A stretch of 64,000 nt of DNA from Bimuria novae-zelandiae CBS 107.79. Taxonomy: Eukaryota > Ascomycota > Dothideomycetes > Pleosporales > Didymosphaeriaceae. The position numbers and the translations under genes are program-made. The DNA is taken from contig ML976660.1 in assembly GCA_010015655.1 (NCBI GenBank), positions 877,015-941,014 of the forward strand. The letters are read 5' to 3'. This document shows, piece by piece, positions 33,755 to 44,249 of the stretch (position 1 is the first letter of the stretch; each line of letters starts with the position of its first letter). The notes beneath the pieces were generated by a model. The model made no database searches. It was given only the letters and a program-made list of their open reading frames with translations, and was not told where the DNA came from.

Positions 33755-35218
33755 ATGCACCTCGTCATCGCTTCCCTCTGCTTACCCCTCGCCCTCGCCG
33801 CTTCCCTGAGCAAACGACCCCCATGTTCTTATCCGCCGTCGAAGACGCACCACCGACCGCAGATGGCGGTTCCACCCCCGGAAACCCCGGCCACCCAGGC
33901 TACGTCTGTAAGTCTTCCCCATTTCCATCCCCCACCTCCTCGCTAACCCTCCATTAAGATATGTGCAAAGGCGGCGGCTTCACACCACCATGCAGCTACA
34001 AAAAGTTTTCCTTTCTAAGCGATGATTGGCTTTGTATTCAAAACAGCTTGGTCTATTACTCTATCGGCCCAGACGTTGGATCGCAATGTGTAATCTACAG
34101 TGGTGCAAACTGCGAGATTGAGACGTTTCTCACGCAATATACCTGGTCTAGGAGCCAGTGTACGCCTGAGTATGCAAGCTTCTCTTGCTGGCAGGAGTGG
34201 ACTGAGCCGTAAGAGTCTTGTTGCGAGGTCAATGAACTGTGCGTCTACTGACTGCGAACAGTGGGACCGCGGGATTGCCGCCTTATAATGGCACGTGTGG
34301 GGAGCCGACAATGGCTTCTATCTTGTGAGTACATCATAGCTGGGGAAGAATTCTCGCTGACATCTTACCTTTTCATCAAGGCCAATTTCGACGCACGCGA
34401 GCCCATCTTTTGCAAACAAATCGTCCTCAACGTATACGACTTCGATGGAACCCTTAGCTTCCATGAGCGCTCCTTATACCAGTACCTTGTTTCCATTGAC
34501 GTCGTCGTATGCCAACAGCTCAGTTCCATTGACATCGGCTTCTGACGACTCCTCGATGGCTTTCACATCAAGCTATGCCAGTTCATCGTTCGCTCTACCT
34601 GATAGCAGCGCCTGGTCCTGGATAACTTTGTCCTTTGGCGACCCTTCGAGCGCTTCGCCATCGTCCTTCGCGAGTTTTTCCGCCCCACTGAGGCCAACGT
34701 CCATCATGGAGACCGTGCAGACAGTGACGACAGCAACGACGCCCAGCGTCTCATCCGATCCAATCGAGACGTCGACTTTTACAGAGTCCTTGCAGACGCT
34801 GACATACACAGTCTTGTCTTACGCGAGTTTTTCCGCCCTATTAAGACCGACTTCTATCCTGGAGACCGTGCAGACGCCGACGTCTGTAGTGACGCCCAGT
34901 GTCTCATCGGAACTGATCAAGACGTCGACTTCTACGGAGTCCTTGCAGACGTTGACATCCACGGTTCTGCAGACCTTAGTGTCCGAAGTGACGATCAGTG
35001 TCTCATCGAGTGCGATCGAGACATCGACGTCCAGCGCGCCAATCGTATCAACAATCCCCACATCACAACCAGTGTCACCCGTGCCAATCGAGACGACGTC
35101 CTCCAGCACGCCAATCGTCTCACCCATTCCGGTCACCACATCTGCCACAATCGTTTCGGTCGTTCCAATCGAACCGTCGACATTGATTGAATTCGGGGTC
35201 CTTGTCAGCGCGGCGTAA
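33755..35218 (+). pseudogene. Secreted Cys-rich, Ser/Thr-rich protein; frame break after the signal peptide
   Basis: Exons 33755-33907, 33959-34208, 34262-34324 and 34381-35218 with good GT-AG introns (51, 53 and 56 bp). MHLVIASLCLPLALAASLSKR is a signal peptide ending in a Kex2-type KR. The mature part (TADGGSTPGNPGHPGYV, then MCKGGGFTPPC) is in another frame. The switch lies at a C5 run (33818-33822); a sixth C would join the frames. The mature part has about 9 Cys in 120 residues, then a long Ser/Thr-rich tail with repeated METVQT and PIETST units (34700-35100), typical of glycosylated wall or surface proteins. No GPI signal is obvious. It may be a real frameshift or a homopolymer error. 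The family is not recognised. Confidence 0.7.
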
Positions 35219-35590
35219 GTTGGTTCTGGAGACCACTTTGTGGAAGAGCGCTGGTTTGGACAGTTTGTTTTTTGTAAACTTCTGTTTTGGAGTTCGATTG
35301 GAAGAACAGATTTGCGATTACGTCATTTCCCTGCTCTCCGTTAGTATCTCAAAATACTAAGTCGCAACCTTCTCGAGTTGTGCTGAGCCTCGAATCGCGG
35401 CACTTGGTACATGTGATACGAGCAACTGGGTGACCCCTAAATAATGTATAAAAATAAATTTTCATATGCTAAGTGGTAAGATATGATCAGCTTGCACTTG
35501 ATCCAACGTTGAGAGGGTATTCAAGATTGAACCGCGTGCCCCAAAAGCCAACCGTGACGCCCGACAGGAATGACTATGCTCGCAAAATAT
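35219..35590. other. Intergenic DNA between convergent genes
   Basis: 372 bp holding the 3' regions of the secreted protein gene (+) and YKT6 (-). No other feature was recognised. Confidence 0.5.
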
Positions 35591-36320
35591 TCACATGACG
35601 TTGCAGCAGGAGTTCTGCTTCTTGGCCTGAGTGTAGAACATCTTGCTCGACGCACTCAAGTCGTTGCTCTTCGCGACCAGCTGATCCATCTTCTCTCCGC
35701 GCTCGAGCATGCTCTCCATGGTCTGGTGCAGCACTTGCTTGGTGCTGTCGAGCTCGTGCTGGATCTTTAGGATCTTGTCCGCCTCTTGTGGGTTCTGGTA
35801 TTGTGTGATGTGGTCCTTGAGCTCGGGGTACGGGAGCGAGTTCGCGGTGGCGATATTGATTGCGGATTGGGAGTGTTTGGTCGAGAACTCGTCGCAGATC
35901 TTTTTGAGAACACCAGTAATGACGAAGTCGGGGTATTCCTTGTTTGTGACCACTACGCCGCATAGCCCCCGTGAGTTGTTGTACGTGTGGATGAGGTAGT
36001 CGGGAATCTTGTCCTCCTCGATGGCAAGTCGCTTGCCCGCTGGGGTCCTATTGGCGGCCGTCTTTACGAAGAGGCTCAACTGCGCTTGTTAGGTTCATCA
36101 TCCGCGACTGGAGGTGCTCGTCGGCAGATGAAAGAGGGTCGGGCGTACGAATTCTTGGATGCTTCCGCGAGTGAAGCGGTTGAAGCTGCTCAGTTCGCGC
36201 TGATGTGCCAGCTCGACAGGCTCACCCCCTTCTTGCGGGCGCCAGACCTGCACATGGTGGTTAGGAACAAACATCGCGGAGCGGTGAGGGGGCACATACA
36301 CCCATGTAGAGGACCTTCAT
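35591..36320 (-). CDS. YKT6: R-SNARE Ykt6
   Basis: Model: complement(join(35591..36079,36149..36247,36300..36320)), 202 residues as in other fungi. Ykt6 is a lipid-anchored v-SNARE acting in Golgi, endosome, vacuole and autophagosome fusion. The 7-residue first exon gives MKVLYMG. The longin domain runs through ELSSFNRFTRGSIQEF and LSLFVKTAANRT. The SNARE helix lies at about 140-195 with the central Arg in SMLERGEKMD. The C-terminus is NSCCNVM: Cys199 is in a CAAX box for farnesylation, and Cys198 is the expected palmitoylation site. Introns are 52 and 69 bp. It is divergent from SLH1 with 308 bp between starts. Confidence 0.95.
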
Positions 36321-36628
36321 GCTCATGATGGCAACTGATCGAAGTTCTGCGAGCAGATGTAGAGCGAGAGTTTCACAAAGGGTGTACGCTAGGCGGATAT
36401 GTATCGATGTTCGGTGCCTGGGCGGCGTTTGGAAGGAACCACGGGCATGACGCTTGAGAGGTGGTTTCACGTGCGGCGGTGCGGCTGACGTAACCAAGCG
36501 CCACACAGCGGGGCGGGGGGAAAGGTGCAACCGCCGTCCTTATACCTCCAAGCTTCGGCGTAGAAGGCGTAAAAGTTGCCGTCGAAAGTACTCGTCAACC
36601 ACAGCAGAAAGAGACACACGTCACCGCA
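36321..36628. promoter_or_regulatory. Shared divergent promoter YKT6/SLH1
   Basis: 308 bp between two start codons facing away from each other. A GC-rich stretch with G runs lies at 36508-36520. No specific factor site is claimed. Confidence 0.4.
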
Positions 36629-39600
36629 ATGTCGCCTTCTGTCGAGAGTGCGCACGCTCAATGGGTGGAACAGCTAGAGGCGATGCGCAAGGCCATCGCC
36701 GAGTTGCATCTCCCGCCTGACGACAAATCGGCACCTGCTTATGGCGACGACCTCGATATCGACGATGACGATCTTTCTGGAACTGCAAGCGGCGACGATA
36801 TCTGGGACGTGCTGAGCGACGAGTATGGGGAAGAGTACAGTAGCGACCACCTCGAGCCATCTGCAAGTGCTCAGCCAACAAGTACTCTCTATGACCAGCT
36901 ATGGCTTCAAGAAAAGTGCAACGTAGTCGCTCGAAGCAGCTCTGGTCTGGATGCAACTGCACTGAAAGAGCAGCTTTCTGCCATCTTGGCGAGCGACAGC
37001 AACGACGACGAGTTGCAGATGATGCTCGCTGATATTGTAGGCTACGATCAACTGGACCTGGTGACCGACCTCATCTCCCACCGGCGGGAAATAACACGCT
37101 CCTTGCGCGAAGGACCGTCGAATAACGGCGTCGTGGGCCGTTTGCAAACCCGAGCAGAACGGGAAGAAGCAATCAGGCAGCAAGACTGGGAGCACAAGAA
37201 TCGAACACTCAGTGCCTCTGTTGATCGTACGGGCCCGCAGTATCCGCACGTATATCGCACGCATGAAGCCGGAAACAAACTTTCGAGCTTGGGGAAGAAG
37301 TATGCATTGCCTGCGGGTAGCACGCACGTCGATGAGAAGCACTACGAGGAGCACACGATACCTGCTGCTCGTGTCGGCACTCTCGCCGCCGGCCGAAAGC
37401 TGGTCGACATCAAAGACATGGATGGCTTGTGCCAGCGCACATTCAAGGGCTACAAGTCATTGAACCGCATGCAAAGCTTGGTGTATCCCGTTGCATACAA
37501 CACGAGCGAAAACATGCTTATATGCGCCCCGACGGGTGCCGGTAAAACAGATGCTGCAATGCTTACAATATTGAATACTGTAGCCAAGAACATCATACCA
37601 AATCCCATCGAGAATCCCGATGCTACCGACTTTACTGTCCTGGCCGAAGACTTCAAGGTCATCTATGTCGCCCCCATGAAGGCGCTGGCGGCTGAAGTCA
37701 CTGAGAAGCTAGGCAAGCGCCTATCTTGGTTGGGCATCAAAGCTCGCGAGCTGACTGGAGACATGCATCTGACCAAAGCTGAGATCTTGGATACTCAAAT
37801 CATTGTTACGACCCCTGAAAAATGGGACGTTGTCACAAGGAAGAGCACTGGCGATACTGAACTAGTGCAGAAAGTCCGACTGCTGATCATTGACGAGGTG
37901 CACATGTTGCATGATGAACGCGGCGCTGTCCTCGAAAGCTTAGTCGCACGAACACAAAGACAGGTTGAGAGTACTCAGTCTCTGATTCGGATCATTGGTC
38001 TTTCTGCCACTTTACCAAACTACGTTGATGTGGCCGACTTTCTCCGAGTTAATAAAATGGCTGGCATGTTTTACTTCGATGCGTCATTTCGTCCAGTGCC
38101 TTTGGAACAGCACTTCATCGGTGCAAAAGGCAAAGCCGGAACTCTCAAGTCGAGAGAAAATATTGATCAGGTAGCTTTCGACAAAGTTGCGGACATGCTC
38201 AAACTTGGTCATCAAGTCATGGTCTTTGTGCATTCGCGCAAAGATACATTGAAGACTGCTAGGACTTTGTTTGAGAAGGCAGTAGATGCACAGTGCTCCG
38301 ATCTTCTCGATCCTACCATGCACCCAAAGTACGAGAATGCGATGCGCGACATGAAACAGTCCAAAGGTCGCGAGCTGCGCGAATTGCTTCCCAAAGGCAT
38401 GGGTACTCATCATGCCGGCATGCCCCGATCCGACCGCAATCTCATCGAACGTCTGTTCGCAGAGGGTGTTCTCAAAGTGCTCTGCTGTACAGCAACTCTA
38501 GCTTGGGGTGTAAACTTACCAGCAGCTGCGGTTCTCATCAAAGGAACACAAGTTTACGATGCCCAACAAGGTCGATTCACCGATCTTGGCATACTTGATG
38601 TACTTCAGATTTTCGGTCGTGCTGGTCGTCCACAATTCCAGGACACCGGTATCGGCTTTATCTGCACGACGCAAGACAAGCTCGATCATTACCTTAAAGC
38701 GGTGACAGAACAGCAACCGATCGAATCGAGGTTTTCCGCCAAGCTTGTTGACAACCTCAACGCAGAGATCTCCCTAGGCACAGTTACTACGGTGCAGGAA
38801 GGTGTGCAGTGGCTAGGATACTCCTACTTGTTCGCCCGAATGCAGAAGAGCCCGCTGAACTATGGTATTGAATGGGCGGAGATACGAGATGACCCGCAAC
38901 TTGTCTTGCGGCGCCGGAAGCTTATCATCGACGCTGCTCGTGTCCTGCAGCTGAGTCAGATGATTGTCTTCAACGAAACCACAGGAGACCTCCGTGCTAA
39001 AGATGTCGGCCGCATTGCCAGCCAGTATTACGTTCAACAGACCAGTATCGAGATCTTCAATACCATGATGAAGCCACATGGGTCTGAGGAAGACGCCTTT
39101 GCTATGGTCAGCATGAGCGGAGAGTTCGACCAGATCACGTCCCGCGATACTGAGGAGAAGGAGCTTTCTTCGCTCATTGAGCACGAATATGCCTTTCATG
39201 AGGTCAAGGGCGGCATTGGTACTCCCCATGGCAAAACCAATGTGCTCCTACAGTCGTACATTTCTCGGGCAAGGCTGGAAGACTTTACCTTGGTTTCAGA
39301 TACCAATTATATCTCCCAGAATGCTGCACGTATCGCACGAGCACTATTTATGATCGCACTAAACCGCCGCTGGGGCTATCAATGTCAGATTCTCCTAAGC
39401 CTCTGCCAATCTATCGAACATCAGGTCCGATCTGATTTGCATCCGCTACACCAATTCGATCTTCCTCATCCTGTGCTTCGCCAATTGGATTGGAAGTATA
39501 CCTCTGTGGAGGCACTCCGTGACATGGATCTTGCTGAGATAGGAGATTTGGTACACAACAAGAAGATGGGTAACGTCATTACGGAGTTATTAGACAACTT

Positions 39601-42600
39601 CCCAACCCTGAGCATCGAAAGTGAAATTGCGCCGTTGAATCGGGATGTACTCCGCATCCGACTGTGGCTTACTCCCGAGTTCAAATGGAATGACCGCCAC
39701 CACGGAACCTCCGAATCGTTCTGGATCTGGGTAGAGAATTCAGAAACTTCAGAAATTTTCCACTACGAGTACTTCATTCTATCGCGCAAGAAGTTGTATG
39801 ACGATCACGAACTTAACTTCACCATCCCACTTTCGGATCCTCTGCCTTCGCAGATTTACGTGCGAGCGATTTCGGACAGATGGCTTGGTGCTGAAACAGT
39901 ACATCCGATTTCTTTTCAACACCTCATTCGGCCGGATACCGAGAGCGTCTACACAGATCTACTCAACCTTCAGCCACTACCGATCTCGGCCCTCAAGAAT
40001 CCGAATCTTGAGGAACTATACGGGCAACGGTTTCAATACTTCAATCCCATGCAGACGCAGATCTTTCACTGCCTATACCACACGCCAGCCAATGTCCTAC
40101 TCGGATCACCAACTGGTAGTGGTAAAACAGTGGCTGCTGAGCTCGCAATGTGGTGGGCTTTCCGCGAGAAGCCAGGCTCGAAAGTCGTTTATATCGCTCC
40201 GATGAAGGCACTCGTACGCGAACGTGTCCAAGATTGGGGCAAGCGCCTCGCTGGTCCTATGGGCCTGAAACTTGTCGAGCTCACGGGTGACAATACGCCA
40301 GACACATGGACTATCCGCGACGCAGATATCATCATCACAACTCCCGAGAAGTGGGATGGTATCAGTCGAAGCTGGCAGACTCGTGGCTATGTTCGCAAGG
40401 TCAGCCTCGTCATCATTGATGAGATTCATCTGCTCGGTGGTGATAGAGGTCCTATTCTAGAGATCATCGTCTCTAGGATGAACTACATCGCTTCTCAAAG
40501 CAAAGGTTCAGTTCGCCTTTTGGGTATGTCGACTGCTTGTGCCAACGCATCAGATTTGGGCAATTGGCTTGGCGTCAAGGAAGGGCTCTTCAACTTCCGC
40601 CACTCCGTCCGGCCAGTCCCTTTGGAAATCTATATCGACGGCTTCCCAGAGCAACGCGGCTTCTGTCCGCTCATGCAGTCTATGAACCGCCCTACGTTCC
40701 TCGCGATCAAAGCACATTCGCCCGAAAAGCCTGTTATTGTTTTTGTGGCTTCACGCCGGCAGACTCGCCTCACGGCCCGCGATCTGATTAATTTCTACGG
40801 CATGGAAGATAATCCTAGGCGCTTCCTTCACATGTCCGAAGACGATCTAGCGCTCAACCTCTCTCGCGTCAAAGACGATGCGCTACGTGAAGCCTTGAGC
40901 TTTGGTATTGGCCTCCACCACGCTGGTCTTGTGGAATCCGATCGTCAGCTATCGGAGGAGCTGTTCGCAAATAACCAGATCCAAATCCTGGTCGCCACTA
41001 GTACACTTGCGTGGGGTGTCAACTTGCCAGCTCATCTCGTTGTCGTCAAAGGCACGCAGTTCTTCGACGCGAAGACTGAAGGATACAAGGACATGGACCT
41101 TACCGACGTATTGCAGATGCTAGGTCGAGCCGGTCGTCCCCAATTCGATTCCTCCGGTATAGCTCGCATCTTCACGCAAGATGCGAAGAAGGACTTCTAC
41201 AAGCATTTCCTGCACACGGGCTTTCCGGTCGAGTCCTCTCTCCACAAGGTCTTGGACAACCATCTTGGTGCCGAAATCTCCGCCGGCACCATAGCCACCA
41301 AGCAAGATGCATTGGACTACTTGACCTGGACCTTCTTCTTCCGCCGTCTGCACAAAAACCCTTCCTTTTACGGTCTTGAGATCTCAGCTGAGGAGCACAA
41401 CACCATCGCTGCCCAGACAACGGCCAACGACTACATGATTAGCCTCGTTGAGACATCCCTCAACGAACTCGCAGAGTCGTCTTGTATTGAGCTCCACGGC
41501 ACTGGCGACATCGAATCCACACCCCTGGGCAAGATCATGAGCTACTACTACCTCAGCCACAAGACAATCCGCTACCTGGCCAAGCACGCAAAGCGCGACG
41601 CCTCATTCGCCGACGTACTCGCCTGGGTAAGCCACGCCACCGAATACGACGAGCTCCCCGTACGCCACAATGAGGACCTCATCAACGCCGAGCTCTCCAA
41701 AGCGCTCCCGCTCAAAGCAGAACAGCACTTCGACCTCCCGTTCTGGGACCCGCACGTCAAAGCATTCCTCCTGCTCCAAGCGCATTTCTCACGCATAGAC
41801 CTCCCAATATCAGACTACGTAGGCGACCTGAACAGCGTGCTCGACCAGAGCATCCGTATCGTACAAGCCTCCATCGACGTGCTCACCGAACTGGGGTACC
41901 GCTCCTCCTGCGAGATAATGGCCACGCTCCTCCAAGCCATAAAATCCGGCCGCTGGCCCTCCGACGGCCCACTATCCCTGTTCCCAGGCGTAGACGTGGA
42001 GAAGGAGAAGAAGCGCATCGAACACCCCAAGGTCGCGCCGAAGACGCTCGTCGAAGCCTCGACCGCGAGCACCGCTGTGCTGGAAAAGGCCGCGCGCTTC
42101 GCGGGTGTGCCGAACGCGGGGATTAAGCGCTCCGTGGAGCCTATCTCGCGGCTGCCGGTGCTCAAGCTCGATCTCGCGAATGTGACGGCGACGAGTCTTA
42201 CGCTTAATCTCACACGGCAGAATCCTGCGCGAAGCGCTCAGGGCGGGGTGCGCATCTACGCGCCAAAGTACCCGAAGTCGCAGACGGAGGGCTTCTTCGT
42301 GATTGCGTCGTACGCGGGGACAGACGAGATTGTTGCGCTGAAGCGCGTGGGGTGGAATGAGCCTGGTGCGGGTAGTGGTGGACGCGGTGGTGCGGCGCGG
42401 AATAATGCGGGTGGAGTGAGACTGCAGGGTTCGGCGAAGATCAGTCTGCCGCGGGAGGCGCAGGGCAAGAAGGTGGATGTGAGTGTGCTGAGCGATGCGT
42501 ATCTGGGGATGAAGTGGAAGGTGGAGGGCGTGAATGTGCCGAGTGCACCTGTTGTGGAGGATGGGAAGGACAAACAAGGCAAGAACGACGGGCAAGCGGA

Positions 42601-42604
42601 GTGA
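36629..42604 (+). CDS. SLH1: Ski2-like RNA helicase Slh1 (ASCC3 homologue)
   Basis: A single exon of 1991 residues, right for Slh1 (about 1970) and shorter than Brr2 (about 2200). It acts in the ribosome-quality-control trigger complex that splits collided ribosomes. It has two helicase cassettes. The first carries APTGAGKT at about 300 and DEVH at about 422. The second carries SPTGSGKT at about 1160 and DEIH at about 1264. Each is followed by a winged helix and a Sec63 unit. The acidic N-terminus has DLDIDDDDL at about 41-49. Conserved GRAGRPQF occurs in both cassettes. The second cassette keeps its ATPase motifs. The ATG at 36629 is the first in frame. Brr2 is the alternative; length and N-terminus favour Slh1. 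Confidence 0.92.
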   Translation: MSPSVESAHAQWVEQLEAMRKAIAELHLPPDDKSAPAYGDDLDIDDDDLSGTASGDDIWDVLSDEYGEEYSSDHLEPSASAQPTSTLYDQLWLQEKCNVVARSSSGLDATALKEQLSAILASDSNDDELQMMLADIVGYDQLDLVTDLISHRREITRSLREGPSNNGVVGRLQTRAEREEAIRQQDWEHKNRTLSASVDRTGPQYPHVYRTHEAGNKLSSLGKKYALPAGSTHVDEKHYEEHTIPAARVGTLAAGRKLVDIKDMDGLCQRTFKGYKSLNRMQSLVYPVAYNTSENMLICAPTGAGKTDAAMLTILNTVAKNIIPNPIENPDATDFTVLAEDFKVIYVAPMKALAAEVTEKLGKRLSWLGIKARELTGDMHLTKAEILDTQIIVTTPEKWDVVTRKSTGDTELVQKVRLLIIDEVHMLHDERGAVLESLVARTQRQVESTQSLIRIIGLSATLPNYVDVADFLRVNKMAGMFYFDASFRPVPLEQHFIGAKGKAGTLKSRENIDQVAFDKVADMLKLGHQVMVFVHSRKDTLKTARTLFEKAVDAQCSDLLDPTMHPKYENAMRDMKQSKGRELRELLPKGMGTHHAGMPRSDRNLIERLFAEGVLKVLCCTATLAWGVNLPAAAVLIKGTQVYDAQQGRFTDLGILDVLQIFGRAGRPQFQDTGIGFICTTQDKLDHYLKAVTEQQPIESRFSAKLVDNLNAEISLGTVTTVQEGVQWLGYSYLFARMQKSPLNYGIEWAEIRDDPQLVLRRRKLIIDAARVLQLSQMIVFNETTGDLRAKDVGRIASQYYVQQTSIEIFNTMMKPHGSEEDAFAMVSMSGEFDQITSRDTEEKELSSLIEHEYAFHEVKGGIGTPHGKTNVLLQSYISRARLEDFTLVSDTNYISQNAARIARALFMIALNRRWGYQCQILLSLCQSIEHQVRSDLHPLHQFDLPHPVLRQLDWKYTSVEALRDMDLAEIGDLVHNKKMGNVITELLDNFPTLSIESEIAPLNRDVLRIRLWLTPEFKWNDRHHGTSESFWIWVENSETSEIFHYEYFILSRKKLYDDHELNFTIPLSDPLPSQIYVRAISDRWLGAETVHPISFQHLIRPDTESVYTDLLNLQPLPISALKNPNLEELYGQRFQYFNPMQTQIFHCLYHTPANVLLGSPTGSGKTVAAELAMWWAFREKPGSKVVYIAPMKALVRERVQDWGKRLAGPMGLKLVELTGDNTPDTWTIRDADIIITTPEKWDGISRSWQTRGYVRKVSLVIIDEIHLLGGDRGPILEIIVSRMNYIASQSKGSVRLLGMSTACANASDLGNWLGVKEGLFNFRHSVRPVPLEIYIDGFPEQRGFCPLMQSMNRPTFLAIKAHSPEKPVIVFVASRRQTRLTARDLINFYGMEDNPRRFLHMSEDDLALNLSRVKDDALREALSFGIGLHHAGLVESDRQLSEELFANNQIQILVATSTLAWGVNLPAHLVVVKGTQFFDAKTEGYKDMDLTDVLQMLGRAGRPQFDSSGIARIFTQDAKKDFYKHFLHTGFPVESSLHKVLDNHLGAEISAGTIATKQDALDYLTWTFFFRRLHKNPSFYGLEISAEEHNTIAAQTTANDYMISLVETSLNELAESSCIELHGTGDIESTPLGKIMSYYYLSHKTIRYLAKHAKRDASFADVLAWVSHATEYDELPVRHNEDLINAELSKALPLKAEQHFDLPFWDPHVKAFLLLQAHFSRIDLPISDYVGDLNSVLDQSIRIVQASIDVLTELGYRSSCEIMATLLQAIKSGRWPSDGPLSLFPGVDVEKEKKRIEHPKVAPKTLVEASTASTAVLEKAARFAGVPNAGIKRSVEPISRLPVLKLDLANVTATSLTLNLTRQNPARSAQGGVRIYAPKYPKSQTEGFFVIASYAGTDEIVALKRVGWNEPGAGSGGRGGAARNNAGGVRLQGSAKISLPREAQGKKVDVSVLSDAYLGMKWKVEGVNVPSAPVVEDGKDKQGKNDGQAE

Positions 42605-43133
42605 GTCGTGTAGGAAGGAAACGTTAGTGCAACATCACGGCAACGAAGTAGAACAAGGCATCAGTGTTATATAGGTATGAACAGGTATGGCAGTAAAAGG
42701 ATATGTACATTGGTATGAAGCTGTCTGCCTCGTGGGTATCTCACTGAGGCGCTTCCGCCGTCTTTTGTGCGCCCAAATGCTGTATAAACGCCACAGATGA
42801 AATGCAAAAGAGGGCTAGAAGAAACAAACTCCGAAATCAAGCCATGCTTGTCTTGATCGGAATGTCACATTTATGTGGTGACATGTTCGAGTGTGTCCTG
42901 ATACTATAGGAACGAGTGCCTGGTGTTAACCCCACAGGGAGAATGAAGAGCCGAATGTTTGGATGTCTGGTAATGCAGCCACCTGATCGTCTCCGCAATG
43001 TACCATGTACTTGTTGGGTTATTCAGTGTCGCATCCAAGATTCGGAAAAGCGTTTGTAGACGCCTGAGTGCGCATTGAGTGTGCTGGTCCGGGATGTCGT
43101 GGATTTCAAAGCCGGTGGGAGGCCAATGCGTGA
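42605..43133. other. Intergenic DNA between convergent genes
   Basis: 3' regions of SLH1 (+) and the acidic protein (-). Nothing else was recognised. Confidence 0.5.
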
Positions 43134-44249
43134 CTAATCCTCGAAGACAACGAACTCGGCACCTTGAACAGTAACCTCTTCGTACTCAAAGACGATGTAG
43201 TCGACGCCCATCTCTTCGGCGTCTTCCTCATCATCGTCGTCTTCTTCTTCGTCGTCTTCTTCGTCGTCTTCTTCGTCGTCTTTTTCGTCGTCTTCTTCAT
43301 CATCTTCATCATCGTCATCTTCCAGGTCGCTGGCTTCCTCATTCGGGCGCTCGTCTTCATCCAGCTTCTGTCTGCAAGTGACCTCTGCCATGGCGGCCGT
43401 GACGACTGGATGCTCCTCTGTGTTGTCCTGTTTTTCACACTGCTCATCATCGTCCTCTTCATCGTCGTCGTCGCCGCTCGATGATGCGTACTTCCCACCA
43501 GGTTCGTATCGTGGCGACTTACGCCAGAAATAGTGCTGGTCACGGCCCCGCTCGAAGCTAGTCCTAGGGCAAAAGCCAACACTGCAGGCTGGCTTCCTAC
43601 GTGGGGACCGCATCATGGTCGGGTTGGCCTCCATGCTTTCCCAGTACAACTCAAGGGCTTGACCGGCAGTCTTGACCTCGGTCATGTCCTGGGTATCGCG
43701 TAGATTTTGCTGCTGCTGCTGCTGATCGTAGTCTTGTTCGTCCTGGGCTAAATTCTCCAGCCGGCAGATCTCCTTAACAAATGCCAGCTTGCCAATGTAC
43801 CACGCCTGTAGGGCGGGACTGTCACGGTCGACGGCTTCCCAGCGCTGCTTCACCAGCCCGCCCGCATCCTCGAGCGCGACTGTAAGTATCTTCATGTAGG
43901 TAATGTGCATCTCTACAGTGCATACAGGACATCGATCCGCCTTGTCCTTGTGTGTGGGATATAGTGCGTGTCTACAGATTTGCGCCTTGCCCTTCTCCTC
44001 TTTCTTCCCAGAAGCGCTCTCTATATATTGAGTGATATCGACGAGCGGCGTGTCGGAGAGGTAGCCCGAGTCGCGCTTTGCGAGCCATGCTTGGAAGTCG
44101 GCATATTCGGCGGCTGTAGGAAGGAAGCCCTGACTTTTGGGCGGGATGGTTGTGGTCTGTGCTTGGAAGCGGCGGTACTGCTTGAGCTCGCGCGGTGGGA
44201 GAATGAGACTGGCTGGAAGCGTAGTCGAGGAACGGGATCGTGCAATCAT
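43134..44249 (-). CDS. Uncharacterised protein with acidic C-terminus (371 aa)
   Basis: Intronless; the ATG at 44249 is the only sensible start. Residues 1-110 are basic to neutral. A CRHALYPTHKDKADRCPVC segment (about 90-110) has C..H..C..C spacing that could bind zinc, as in a degenerate RING or treble clef. A Gln6 tract follows near 176, then a conserved-looking helical part and a basic SPRRKPACSVGF stretch. From about 255 to 345 the protein is almost all Asp and Glu (trinucleotide repeats at 43230-43320). The tail is hydrophobic-acidic (VDYIVFEYEEVTV). It is possibly a nuclear or chromatin-associated acidic protein; that is inference. I do not recognise the family. Confidence 0.75.
   Translation of the reverse strand: MIARSRSSTTLPASLILPPRELKQYRRFQAQTTTIPPKSQGFLPTAAEYADFQAWLAKRDSGYLSDTPLVDITQYIESASGKKEEKGKAQICRHALYPTHKDKADRCPVCTVEMHITYMKILTVALEDAGGLVKQRWEAVDRDSPALQAWYIGKLAFVKEICRLENLAQDEQDYDQQQQQQNLRDTQDMTEVKTAGQALELYWESMEANPTMMRSPRRKPACSVGFCPRTSFERGRDQHYFWRKSPRYEPGGKYASSSGDDDDEEDDDEQCEKQDNTEEHPVVTAAMAEVTCRQKLDEDERPNEEASDLEDDDDEDDEEDDEKDDEEDDEEDDEEEDDDDEEDAEEMGVDYIVFEYEEVTVQGAEFVVFED

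Noticed and set aside
36629..42604. Assignment as spliceosomal Brr2
   Set aside because: Length 1991 and N-terminus fit Slh1; Brr2 is about 200 residues longer with a different N-terminal region.
43164..43484. Plus-strand hydrophobic frame (FFVVFFVVFF...)
   Set aside because: Antisense of the GAC/GAA repeats encoding the acidic tract; not a membrane protein.
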